Positions 1-9,071 of a stretch of 64,000 nucleotides of DNA are shown here, piece after piece. Position 1 is the first letter of the stretch. Every line of letters starts with the position of its first letter. A program made the position numbers and the translations under genes. Source of the DNA: Antrodiella citrinella (taxonomy: Eukaryota > Basidiomycota > Agaricomycetes > Polyporales > Steccherinaceae); assembly GCA_004802725.1 (NCBI GenBank), contig SGPM01000060.1:39609-103608 (forward strand). The letters are read 5' to 3'. Under the pieces are notes generated by a model. That model had not been told where the DNA came from. It was given only the letters and a program-made list of their open reading frames with translations, and made no database searches.

Positions 1-2552
1 GCAACCCGCCAGAATATCCCATACAATACGAAATCGACGCAAACCTCCGGTACTCCATGGATGCCTACATCAAGGTCACGAAAGGCTCTAAGCGACTGTA
101 CGACATGAATAGGGAAAGTCTCCTGACTCGCGACCCAGATGACGAGGTCTTGTCGTATTACGAGGTCAAAAAACGCGTCGCGGAGCTCAGCGGTGTTCAC
201 CCGCTTCACACTGACATGTGTATCGATACATGCGTCGCGTTTACAGGTCCGTTCGCAGATCTTGACAAGTGCCCTCAGCCGGGGTGTGGTCAGCCCCGCT
301 ATGACGCGAATGGCGCGCCTCGCCGTCAATTCCCTACGTTTCCTGTTGGTCCGCAGCTGCAGGCCCTCTGGCGATCACCCGAGTCTGCGACGAAGCTTCG
401 CTACCGTGCNGAGCTCACCGAGAAGATTGTCAAGGAGCTCCGNGACAACAATGGCAAGATCGCCGTGTACGAAGACGTGTTCTATGGCTCCGAGTTCATC
501 CAGTCGGTCACAAGTGGTCAGCTCAAGCCCGACGATATGTGTCTCATGCTCTCTATTGATGGATGCCAACTCTACGAACACAAGCAGTCGGACTGCTGGA
601 TCTATATCTGGATNGTTCTTGATCATGCTCCCGAGGACCGGTACAAGAAACGGCATGTACTTCCNGGCGCTGTTATTCCTGGACCGAACAAACCAAAAAA
701 NCTCGACTCATTCCTATTCCCTGGACTTGCACATCTCGCGGGCGTCCAGAAGGAAGGTCTGCGTATCTGGGACGCTTCGAAGGACCGTTCTTTCATCTCG
801 GATCTTCTGTTTGCTCTNGGTGCCGCCGACTCTCCTGGAATGGCTTTGATCNACGGGCTAGTCGGTCACTCTGGCAAAATGGGCTGTCGTACCTACTGCA
901 TGCTACCTGGACGCCGNAAAGATGGTGCTAGTCAGTACTTCCCTGTTCTNANNAAGCCTCTNGGCGACNATACGATAGAGGGATGNGATCATCCTGATNT
1001 CAGCCTGCGTACTCGNGTCNTCCCCAATCCTGCTGAAAGCTACAAGAAAAACCTTCGGATTCTTCGTGATGCCAAGAACTGGGCGGATTACCAGCACCGC
1101 CGCTTGGAGACTGGCATCGTCAAGCCTACGATCNTCTTGGGACTACCAGAAGCACGGCGTTTCAAGGTTCCTCNCTGCTTCACCCTAGACGGGATGCATC
1201 TGTTCGGTATNAATTTGGCTGAGCTTGAGGTCAATCTCTGGNGAGGGGCGTTGACTGCAGATAAAAGCGATCTCAAGTCTTCGTGGGACTGGGCTGTGTT
1301 GAAGGGCAAGGTTTGGAAGGAACANGGGAAGTTGGTCAGGGACGTGACTCCATACCTGNCCGGCTCGTTTGATCGCCCTCCTCGGAATCCAGAACAGAAG
1401 ATTTCTTCCGGATACAAAGCTTGGGAGTACCTTCTCTATGTGTACGGCATAGCTCCCGCGATCCTACGAGGTGTTCTACCTGAGAAGTACTACAGGAATT
1501 TTTGCAAGCTCGTCTACGCTGTACGAATCTTCATGCAACATCGTCTTACTTCGGGGCAAGTTGCTGAGGCGCATCGCACATTGATTACTTTCCTCGAGGA
1601 ATTCGAAGAACTCTACTATCAACGACGCTCGGATCGCATTCACTTTGTTCGACAGAGTGTACACCTCCTTTCTCACCTTGGTCCTGAGACTCATCGTGTC
1701 GGTCCTCTCGCGTTAACGACGCAATGGACGATGGAGACCACGATCGGAAATCTTGGCGAGGAGATCAAGCAGCCCTCTAAGCCATTCGAAAATCTTTGCG
1801 AACGCGCTGGTCTGCGTGCCCAAGGGAACGCGATCAAAGCAGCTCTGTGGGACTTTGAGAAAGAGCCGAGCATTTTCCCCCGTGGTTCAAAAGACTTAGG
1901 TGGTGGATACGTGCTCCTTGGTGCCACCGATCGGTACTTCCGTCGAGTCTCTTCTGACGAGGAAGATGCTATCAAGAGTTATCTCGTGTCCCAACGTGAC
2001 CTATGGGAGTCTTCGGACCACATCAAGGTCAAGAAATGGGCTCGTTTGCGATTACCGAACGGTCAAATAGCTCGCTCAGCTTGGAAAGAGTGCGAGAAGC
2101 ATCATCTCGATGTACGAATGTCCCGCAATGTGAAAGTGAGTCCTTTGTCTTCATGGATTTTCGCACGTTGATATTCAGATATTATGTAGCTTGTACCACG
2201 CAATGACCACATCCAGCTAGCGGAGATATTGTATTACTTCCGCCTATACGTCCATGGAACGCCACGGAGTCTCGCAATGATGGTCCTCTATTCAGACCCC
2301 GATCCGGTAATTCTTCAAGAGACTCATCAGACTGTATGGGCGTGTTGGAAGAAGGGCAACGCGCAGATCCTTGTTGTGCCTGTAAAGTCAATTGCGGCAG
2401 TCGTAGCAATGCCACCGCTCCCGCTATCTCCAACAGAGAAAGCAGAACCAGGCAGTTGTCTCAAGTACAAGGATAGGTATTACCTGATAGAGAAGCCGGG
2501 CCTCGATGTTGCGTGGTTGGGAGGTGTGACTCAACTCGACGACGAGCAGTAG
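1..2552 (+). CDS. Tnp2-family (CACTA-like) transposase, 5' partial
   Basis: DNA transposase fragment of the basidiomycete Tnp2 type. The frame is open from the left edge (first Met at 57) and continues to a GT-AG intron at 2137-2220. The second exon, 2221-2552, encodes the C-terminal region typical of these proteins (starting EILYYFRLYVHG, later VKSIAAVVAMPP and IEKPGLDVAWLGG). In exon 1 the family signature is visible as SIDGCQLYEHKQSDCWIY, FLFPGLAHLAG and GHSGKMGCRTYC. About 23 ambiguous bases lie between 409 and 1359, and no stop codon is forced in the rest. Zinc-finger and N-terminal parts lie outside the window. No CACTA terminal repeat was recognised downstream. It could be an active or a dead copy. 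Family assignment is firm; activity is unknown. Confidence 0.85.
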
Positions 2553-2774
2553 ATTGAGAGGGAAAAGAGTCTGAATGATCAGTATAATTGCAGCGCAATA
2601 ATAGTACAATGCTTCAGTATGTAATGATTGTCCGTAACATGTCAGCGAACAGAAAGCGAATCATAATACAGACCAGCAGAGTCCGAGAGCACAACGGAGT
2701 GAAGGAGAGCAGTCAAAGCGAGGATAATGCGAGAGAGAACAGTCACAGTGCACAGAAAGTTGTCGTCAAGATAA

Positions 2775-3631
2775 TCAGCCACTCAGGATATCGCCAGCGA
2801 AGGGATCGTCGTCTACAGGCTTCTTCTTGAAAACGCGACGCTCTTTGAGAGGGCGGCGGTAGAGAGAGATCTCGATGGGGTGGGGGCACGCATCCAAGGG
2901 CGGTCCATTGCTGGTCAGCGAGAGACCAGCCATCATGTTCTCTACGGACTGTTTGTAGTCGCAGTATACAAGCTCTATGCACTGAAAAAGAGAACATGAG
3001 TGAGTAGATATACACACAAAAGACGACAGAACTTACGATCGGCTCGTAGAGGTATGGCACGTCCCTGTGGTATAGACGAAAGTACTGCATATATGCGTAC
3101 ACATCGTAGAGGAGCTGGACATGGAATTTAGGCATCGGGGACTCCTGTAGAATCTATTGAGAGTTTGATCACCAAGACTAGAACAAAAGACTTACTTTGT
3201 AGGCGGCAGGTTCAATGCAAGTGAGCGGGCAGCGAGCATAGCCTGACGAGTTGATCCAGTACAATCTCGGCTGCCCTTCCGGCGGAGCGTCCTGTGCCTC
3301 GTGAATGCTACGAGGAAGATATTTGTTCTGCAAACGGATATCCTACGATACGAGAAAGCACCCGATTTTAAGTAGCTGCTTTAGTACAAAATCTAGTAGT
3401 TTCGCGGCATCTCATAGAACTCACCAAATATTCTTCGGTGTGATCACATTCCTTTCTATCCTTCACCAATGCAAGCTCGTCCGGATGGAGCATGATGAGC
3501 TTGTACACGGCGCACGGCTCGACCCAAAGATCCAGCTTGTTGATGGAGACCGTATGAAAGGGTATGTTGTTGCGATCTTCTGCCAATATCACACCTTCTA
3601 CTTGGTGTCGGAGAGTGGTTTTGAGAGACAT
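2775..3631 (-). CDS. hypothetical protein, four exons
   Basis: I do not recognise this gene. Four exons join in phase: 3631-3425, 3327-3196, 3144-3037 and 2981-2775, with consensus donors (gtgagt, gtaagt) and YAG acceptors, giving about 217 residues. The start is the Met of MSLKTTLRHQVEGV; an upstream in-frame Met at 3718 would add a hydrophobic leader that looks like translated 5' UTR. The protein is soluble-looking, with no membrane segment, many aromatic residues (LLYDVYAYMQYFRLYHRD) and a basic then acidic tail (KKKPVDDDP). Exon 3 could start at 3153 instead of 3144, adding three residues. It lies tail-to-tail with the Tnp2 transposase, and its promoter side is cut short by the start of the repeat at 3736. 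Confidence 0.6.
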
Positions 3632-3806
3632 AGAGCGAAGATATTGATGAAAAAGTGGAAAAGGGTGGAAGGAAATGAAGAGGAAGAACAAAGTGCGAAG
3701 GAGAACGTGGATGAGCACGAAAACGCGCTCACGTGATGCTTTTCAGCGTTTGTCACGACGCGTCGTTGTATGTCTCCCCGCTTTGTTCACTACCACCACG
3801 ACCACC

Positions 3807-6109
3807 ATGCAGTCAGACTCGTATCCTTACGCTCGCAGCTCCTCTCCTTTGTTTTCCAGAACCTCTTCACCATTTTTAAGAGATGAAGACAACCGACATC
3901 GTCCGTATCACCTCGAAAGTCGTGCTAGGAACGTCAGTGACGGTCTGGTACGCGTCCACTTGTATTAAAAACCCACTCACCACGAGCTAAGTATATCTCA
4001 ATTGACTTTGCTAGAGCTCTGCCCCCTCCTCTGATTATATCAGGGGTATCAGCGCAGAAGATCTGAAACGGAACGGCAATCCAGCATACTTGTCACTCTT
4101 AGACAGGTATACCTCACTTCGAAGCGACTACGAGCATGAGAAAAGAACCTTCAACCATTTAGAGTATGTGCATATCATTTTAGATGATTACATGTTTCTT
4201 TCATCACGCATATAGGCAGCGGTTGCGCACAACAGAAGGCGAACAGGCGCAGTTGAAGTAAGCACAGCATATATGCACTCTAAAACATGTTGATTGTGTG
4301 TTTCTTATAGGGAATCGTACGAAAAACTGCTTGCAGTTGTCGGCTCGCATATGGCGGTCACCAAACAGTCCACTGGCAACACCTCTTCTTCCGTCAACCC
4401 AACTTTACAACTATCTACGATCGCGCAACAGGCGGATCAGACGGTCTTAAGGCGTGAAGATCACAAGCATGTTCGCTTCTGGACCAAGCTAGAATGGAAC
4501 AAGCATACGACGGGGGCTGGTGGTGTAACAAATCCCCAAGATGCAGCACCAAACGGCCCGAAGAAGGCCCTCAACAAGAAGCTCCACTTCATCCAACGCA
4601 GTGACGGCAGCACTATCTCTGAAGAAGATGCCGAAAATATGCGAGGCTTCTCTAAGTCTATCTGGTTTTCTTTTCTCACTTATTGCTCGAAAGCTATGCC
4701 TCCGACATGGCTCCAGGCTCCTCTTGAACTTCGTCAACATTTCAATCGCGAAATGACTGCTCAGTTTCCTGACTTACGCCTCTGCGACTCGAACTGGAAG
4801 GTGACGGAATTCGCCAGCATCTATTACGCTATGTGGAGACCACGATTCGGGGACTCAGATACAGATGGAGAATCCGTCTCACGCAAGAGGTCCAAGTCGG
4901 CGACACCTTTCCTCGGCAAGAAGAGAGTGCGACTCGAAACTCCTGCTGTAAATGTCGCCAGTCCCGGGGATTCCATTGACAAAGATGAGTCTTCGAGTCC
5001 CGACAATGCAGCTTCGTCTTTGGAAGCCATCATTGTAAGTATTGTTCTAATGGGCGTGTTAACGACGATGACAACGACCTTGCACAGCCTCGTGTGGACA
5101 AAGGAAAGCGCCGCGAAATACAGATCCAGGCGAGTTCTTTTTTTCATTCACTCGACAACGCTGACTTGGATTCTCATACCCGCTCAACTGTAGATTCATG
5201 ATCCTCTGTTCGTATCACTCAGTGAAGAGTATTTCTGTGATCTAAGCTGACATCACAAATCACTCTGATAGGGCTAACCTCTTCAACGAGACCGGTAGCA
5301 GTTCTTCACGGCCCTCCACTTCGAATTCCAACACGCCTGCTAGTGCTTCCCCATCTGACCATGTTTCTACCACTGTGCCTGCTCTTCTTTACCCATCGTC
5401 GCCTGATCTTGACTCACCTGCACCTGCTTCGAGCTCCTCTGCTGCTACTTCGCATTCTCCTATTACTTCGCGATCTCCTACTACTGCAACATCTTCTCTC
5501 CCGCCATCTTCCCTGGATCCAGGACGTCCTGGCTCGTCTAGTAATGCACCAGCTGGAACAAGCCTTACCTCGGACATCTCTTCTGCAGCTGCACGTCTGA
5601 CGACAACCGATTCCGCGAAGGCCACACCCAGTTCCAGGACTGAGGAAGACGCACCCGCCACTTCCACGTCGAAGGGAGTTCCAATGACAGACGACGCGAA
5701 CGCTATCGCCAAGCCAAAAGGGAAGATCATGAAGCCGCTTCCTAATTGTCAAACTCCGAGGTACGTTCTATGCCTCGTTGTTGCGGGTTACTTCATCCGT
5801 TCACTCATCTTCACAGAAACCGCTGTGCTGAGGACTGGTGTCGGAAGAACAAAGGCGGCTTGGCCGCTGACTTCAAAGCGTACTGGGACAAAATGCCAGT
5901 CAACGAAAGGGCGGTACATGATCATACTCATGGATTCGACGCGGATGTTTTGCTGACGCGCTTTTGTTCTCGCGCTTTTGTTGTTTTTGCAGAGCTGGGA
6001 ACGTGAAAAAAAGGTATGTCGTAACAGGGCTGCGCTCACACACAACGCGCTGATAAACGAATCCTCATTCACAGAAACGCGCACGCGGTTCAAAAGCACA
6101 TGACAACTG
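3807..6109 (+). CDS. basidiomycete hypothetical protein carried in the TIR element, ten exons
   Basis: Unknown function. Exons 3807-3947, 4015-4163, 4216-4257, 4311-5034, 5088-5129, 5194-5207, 5272-5760, 5817-5913 and 5993-6013 join in phase to 573 codons. A tenth, 6075-6109, reaches a stop at or just beyond its donor. The core reads KHVRFWTKLEWNKH, then MKFIE-like LHFIQRSDG, then FPDLRLCDSNWKVTEFA and YYAMW. From memory this pattern belongs to a hypothetical family expanded in agaricomycetes. After it come a basic stretch (SRKRSKS, GKKRVRLE), a ~150-residue Ser/Thr/Pro-rich linker, and a conserved end (CAEDWCRKNKGGLAADFKAY, YWDKMPVNERASWEREKK). Intron 5130-5193 has a GC donor, and one exon is only 14 nt. 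A seven-A run at 6005-6011 makes the 3' end uncertain. Confidence 0.55.
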
Positions 6110-6689
6110 GTATGTATTTCCCCTCATTCACGACGACTACTAGTGACATTTCTTTCATATCTACAGAATGTGTGCGACGCTGTGGGAGCGGCAGGCAGTG
6201 TGAAGACCGGTGAGTCTGTTACCTACGACAACTACAGACTGCTAATGATCCTTTTCTACGGTTCTACAGAACGTGCACGACACTGTAAGAATGATCGCGG
6301 GAGGGGGTATCGACCGCGAGGAGAGGATATACGCGGACCAGAGTGGCTGGGGCAAGATCAGTCGAACGAGGCAGCACGGGAGGGGATGGAAGCAGCTTGG
6401 AGCAGCTGGAGCAGGGTGGCGAGGGGTATACAAGGACCGGCGAGGAGGGGTCCAGACAGGTGCAGAAGAGGTGGGCGAGGTATCGGGGCGCGAATGTGTT
6501 GCGGGTATGCGCAGCTGGAGTGGGATGAGCACAGATGTACCATCTTACTCAGACCTACTGTATCTGCAAGCTTTCTTGACGAAGACAAGTGGGGCTGGGT
6601 GAGAATGAGCGAAGACCCTCGTCTTTCGCGACCCGAATGTCTGCGACCAGCCGTCTCCATCCTCAGATAAGATGGATTAGGTTACGTAA

Positions 6690-6718
6690 GGCTGGGCGAA
6701 GAGTTAGTTTTCACTGGG
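6690..6718 (+). repeat. right terminal inverted repeat, copy 1
   Basis: 29-bp sequence ending ...TTTTCACTGGG. It is identical to the right end of copy 2 (8398-8426) and is the inverse of the left end of copy 2 (6740-6768) with two mismatches. Confidence 0.85.
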
Positions 6719-6739
6719 CTTCAAGCTTCAAGCTTCAAG
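6719..6739. repeat. 21-bp spacer, (CTTCAAG)x3
   Basis: The bases between the right end of copy 1 (...CACTGGG) and the left end of copy 2 (CCCAGTG...) are exactly three tandem copies of the 7-mer CTTCAAG. The right flank of copy 2 (TCTGAGA) does not match it, so it is not a simple target-site duplication. Confidence 0.9.
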
Positions 6740-6768
6740 CCCAGTGAAAACTAACTCTTTTCCCAGCC
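6740..6768 (+). repeat. left terminal inverted repeat, copy 2
   Basis: 29 bp starting CCCAGTGAAAACTAACTCT and ending CCCAGCC. Its inverse occurs at 8398-8426 and 6690-6718, each with two mismatches, at the TT/CG pair before CCCAGCC. Confidence 0.85.
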
Positions 6769-6992
6769 GCGTGGGTCTTGTTTCGTCTGCGTCGAAGCGC
6801 CCGTATCTGCTCTTGTCCCCTTCCATCCGCATGTGGCGCTTTTGAATTGCCCTGTTTTCGCTTCTCTTCGCGACCGCAGTCCCTCTATGACGACATGGCA
6901 TCTCCTCGTCTTCATGCTTTTCAGCGTTTGTCACGACGCGTCGTTTGCGCGTCGTATATCTCCCCGCTTTGTTCATTACCACCACCATCACC

Positions 6993-7849
6993 ATGCAACT
7001 GGATCTAGACTCTTATCCTTATGCTTGCAGCTCCTCTCTCCTTTATTTTGCGAAACTCTTCACCATTTTCAAGAGATGAAGACAACCGACACCTCGAAAG
7101 CCGTACCGGGAATATCAGTAACGGTCCGGTACGCTTCCACTCGTATCGGAAATTCACTCACCACAAGCTAAGCAAATCTCATTGATCTTACTAGAGCTCT
7201 ACCCCCTCCTCAGATTATATCAGGGGTCTTAGCGGAGAAGAATTGAAACAGCATGACAATTCAGCGTACTTGTCACTCTTGGACAGGTATACCTCGCTTC
7301 GAAGGGACTACGAGCAGAAAAGAGCTTTCAACCATACAGAGTACGTGCACATTATTTCCGATGATTACATGACTTTTTATCATGCATATAGGCAGCAGTT
7401 GCGCACAACAGAAGGCAAACAGGCGCAGTTGAGGTAAGCACAGCATATATGCGCTCTAAAACATGTTGATTGTGTTTTTCCCCACAGTGAATCGTACGAC
7501 TGTAGGTAAAAGTACGAAAAACTTCATGCAGTTGTCGACTCGCATCTGGAGGTCACTAAACAGTCCAACACCCCTTCTTCCGTCAACCCGACTTTACGAC
7601 TATCTACGATTGCGCAACCTGGGAGAACATGCCAGTCGAGGAAAGGGCGGTACGTCGTCATGTTATGGATTTGATGTGGATGCTTCGCTGACAGTTTTTT
7701 GTTCTTCTTGTAGAGCTGGGAACGTGAAAAAAGGTATGTTGTATGGTAGTCCGTTCACACAACGCGCTGATGAACGAATTCTCTTCACAGAAACGAACAC
7801 GCAGTTCGAAAGCACATGTGAACTGGTATGTAATTTCCTTCATTTATAA
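6993..7849 (+). pseudogene. deleted and frameshifted copy of the TIR-element gene
   Basis: This matches exons 1-4 and 8-10 of the gene at 3807. The start codon (6993) is kept, but a 2-bp insertion (CTCTCTCC versus CTCTCC near 7035) shifts exon 1 into a stop at 7077. The exon-2 equivalent is intact in sequence (YLSLLDRYTSLRRDYE, 7259-7306). The exon-4 equivalent (from ~7490) has an ~18-bp insertion and then jumps over most of exon 4, exons 5-7 and most of exon 8, resuming at MPVEERA (~7630). The A-run of exon 9 has six A rather than seven. It cannot encode the full protein. Confidence 0.75.
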
Positions 7850-8397
7850 TGACTACCAGTGATGATTCTTTCATATCTACAGAACGTGCACAACGCCACG
7901 AGAGCGGGAGCCGGCGCGAGGACCGGTAAGTTTTTTATCTACGACAACTGCAGATCGCTAATGATCCTTTCATACTGCCCTACAGAACGCGCTGTGAGAA
8001 CGATCGCCGGGGGGGGGGGGGGGGGTTGGAAAGGATACACTCGGACCAGAGCGGCTGGGGCAAGATCAGTCGAACGAAGCAGTATGGGAGGGGATGGGAG
8101 CAGCTGAGAGCAGCTGGAGCAGGGTGGCGAGGGGTATACGAGGACCGGCGAGGAGGGGTCCATACAGGTGCAGAAGAGGTGGGCGGGCTATTGGGGCGCG
8201 AATGTGTTGCGGGTATGCGCAGATGGGTTGGGATGAGCACAGATGTACCATCTTACTCAGACTTACTGTATCTGCAACCTATCTTGACGAAGATGAGTGG
8301 GGATGGGTGAGAATGAGCGAAGACCCTCGTCTTTCGCAACCCGAATGTCTGCGCCCAGCCGTCTCCATCCTCAGATAAGATGGATTAGGTTACGTAA

Positions 8398-8426
8398 GGC
8401 TGGGCGAAGAGTTAGTTTTCACTGGG
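8398..8426 (+). repeat. right terminal inverted repeat, copy 2
   Basis: 29 bp ending ...TTTTCACTGGG, identical to 6690-6718. The sequence continues with TCTGAGATCTCAG, unrelated to the flank of copy 1. Confidence 0.85.
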
Positions 8427-8923
8427 TCTGAGATCTCAGCGCCGGAGGCTTGTCGCCGGAATCACAAGCGCCGTAACTTTGTCATTCACTTCGTGCCCAC
8501 GAAGTTCGAACCATATTTCAAAAATGTCTAGGTATGTCCAATATACATCGTCGACCAGAGGGAAAATGCAGGTCACTATACATCATATATATCAATTCCG
8601 CAAGTCCGTAGTCGTGACGTGCACGCGGCGGTGAGTGTCTCTTTGCCAGCGAGCTCTGCCTTGCACAAGTGAAGCTGAAGTCGTACACAGAACACAACAT
8701 GAATACTTTGTACTGTCGTAAGCGATATCATGAAGATATTCAGAGCATGGTCCCATGCTGATCAATGAGCGATTTCGACGCGAATGACCTTGTACTATTC
8801 TTGTACACGTCGGCTACCAACAAGGCCGGTGTAAACAAGACGATTTGCTGCTGTGGACCGCCATACTTAGCAACAAGCTGCAATCGCTATGATACCCTTG
8901 GGGTCGGGCCTGCGTAGAAGAGC
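8427..8923. other. intergenic, nothing recognised
   Basis: Sequence between the end of the repeat and the promoter of the first importin gene. Only short chance reading frames; no RNA gene or repeat seen. Confidence 0.5.
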
Positions 8924-8930
8924 TATAAAA
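8924..8930 (+). promoter_or_regulatory. TATA box of the diverged importin gene
   Basis: TATAAAA lies 142 bp upstream of the ATG at 9072 and is followed by a pyrimidine-rich tract (TTGTCTCTCACCTCCTCC), as expected for a fungal core promoter and transcription start. It suggests that the diverged paralogue is still transcribed. Confidence 0.5.
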
Positions 8931-9071
8931 GGCTGATCGCACCTTCGTTGTCTCTCACCTCCTCCAGCTCACTCCAATTTTATCGGGCAGGCCCCTTCTA
9001 AACCTTGCGTTCACTCGTTCTCAATCCTCGCCTATTTCACTCTACGCCTGTTCACCATCTTATTACTGAAC

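Larger units (their letters stand above)
3736..6718 (+). mobile_element. TIR element copy 1, left end missing, carrying a spliced gene
   Basis: This unit is repeated head to tail at 6740-8426. The two align from ATGCTTTTCAGCG (3736 here, 6914 in copy 2) to the right terminal repeat (6690-6718 here). Copy 1 lacks the first ~170 bp and the left terminal repeat found in copy 2, so its left edge is truncated against the promoter side of the orphan gene. Inside are a multi-exon gene (3807 to ~6109) and a conserved 3' segment, 6110-6689. The 3' segment has exon-like blocks between good donors and acceptors (6167-6209 followed by gtgagt) and a frame ending CLRPAVSILR at 6670 in copy 1 and 8378 in copy 2. 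No transposase motif was seen. Confidence 0.6.
6740..8426 (+). mobile_element. TIR element copy 2, deletion derivative (1687 bp)
   Basis: Bounded by 29-bp terminal inverted repeats. The left one starts CCCAGTGAAAACTAACTCT; the right one (8398-8426) is its inverse with two mismatches. It has a left region (6740-6913) absent from copy 1, then sequence similar to copy 1 throughout, but with a ~1.4-kb internal deletion joining the position equivalent to ~4432 in copy 1 to that of ~5885 (junction near 7620). A run of 17 G lies at 8009-8025. The gene it carried is broken. No target-site duplication is visible. The CAGTG-type end recalls hAT elements, but without a transposase or an 8-bp duplication I do not assign a superfamily. 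Confidence 0.7.

Noticed and set aside
6740..8426. Assigning the TIR element to the hAT superfamily
   Set aside because: The CAGTG-like end is suggestive, but there is no 8-bp target-site duplication and no transposase.
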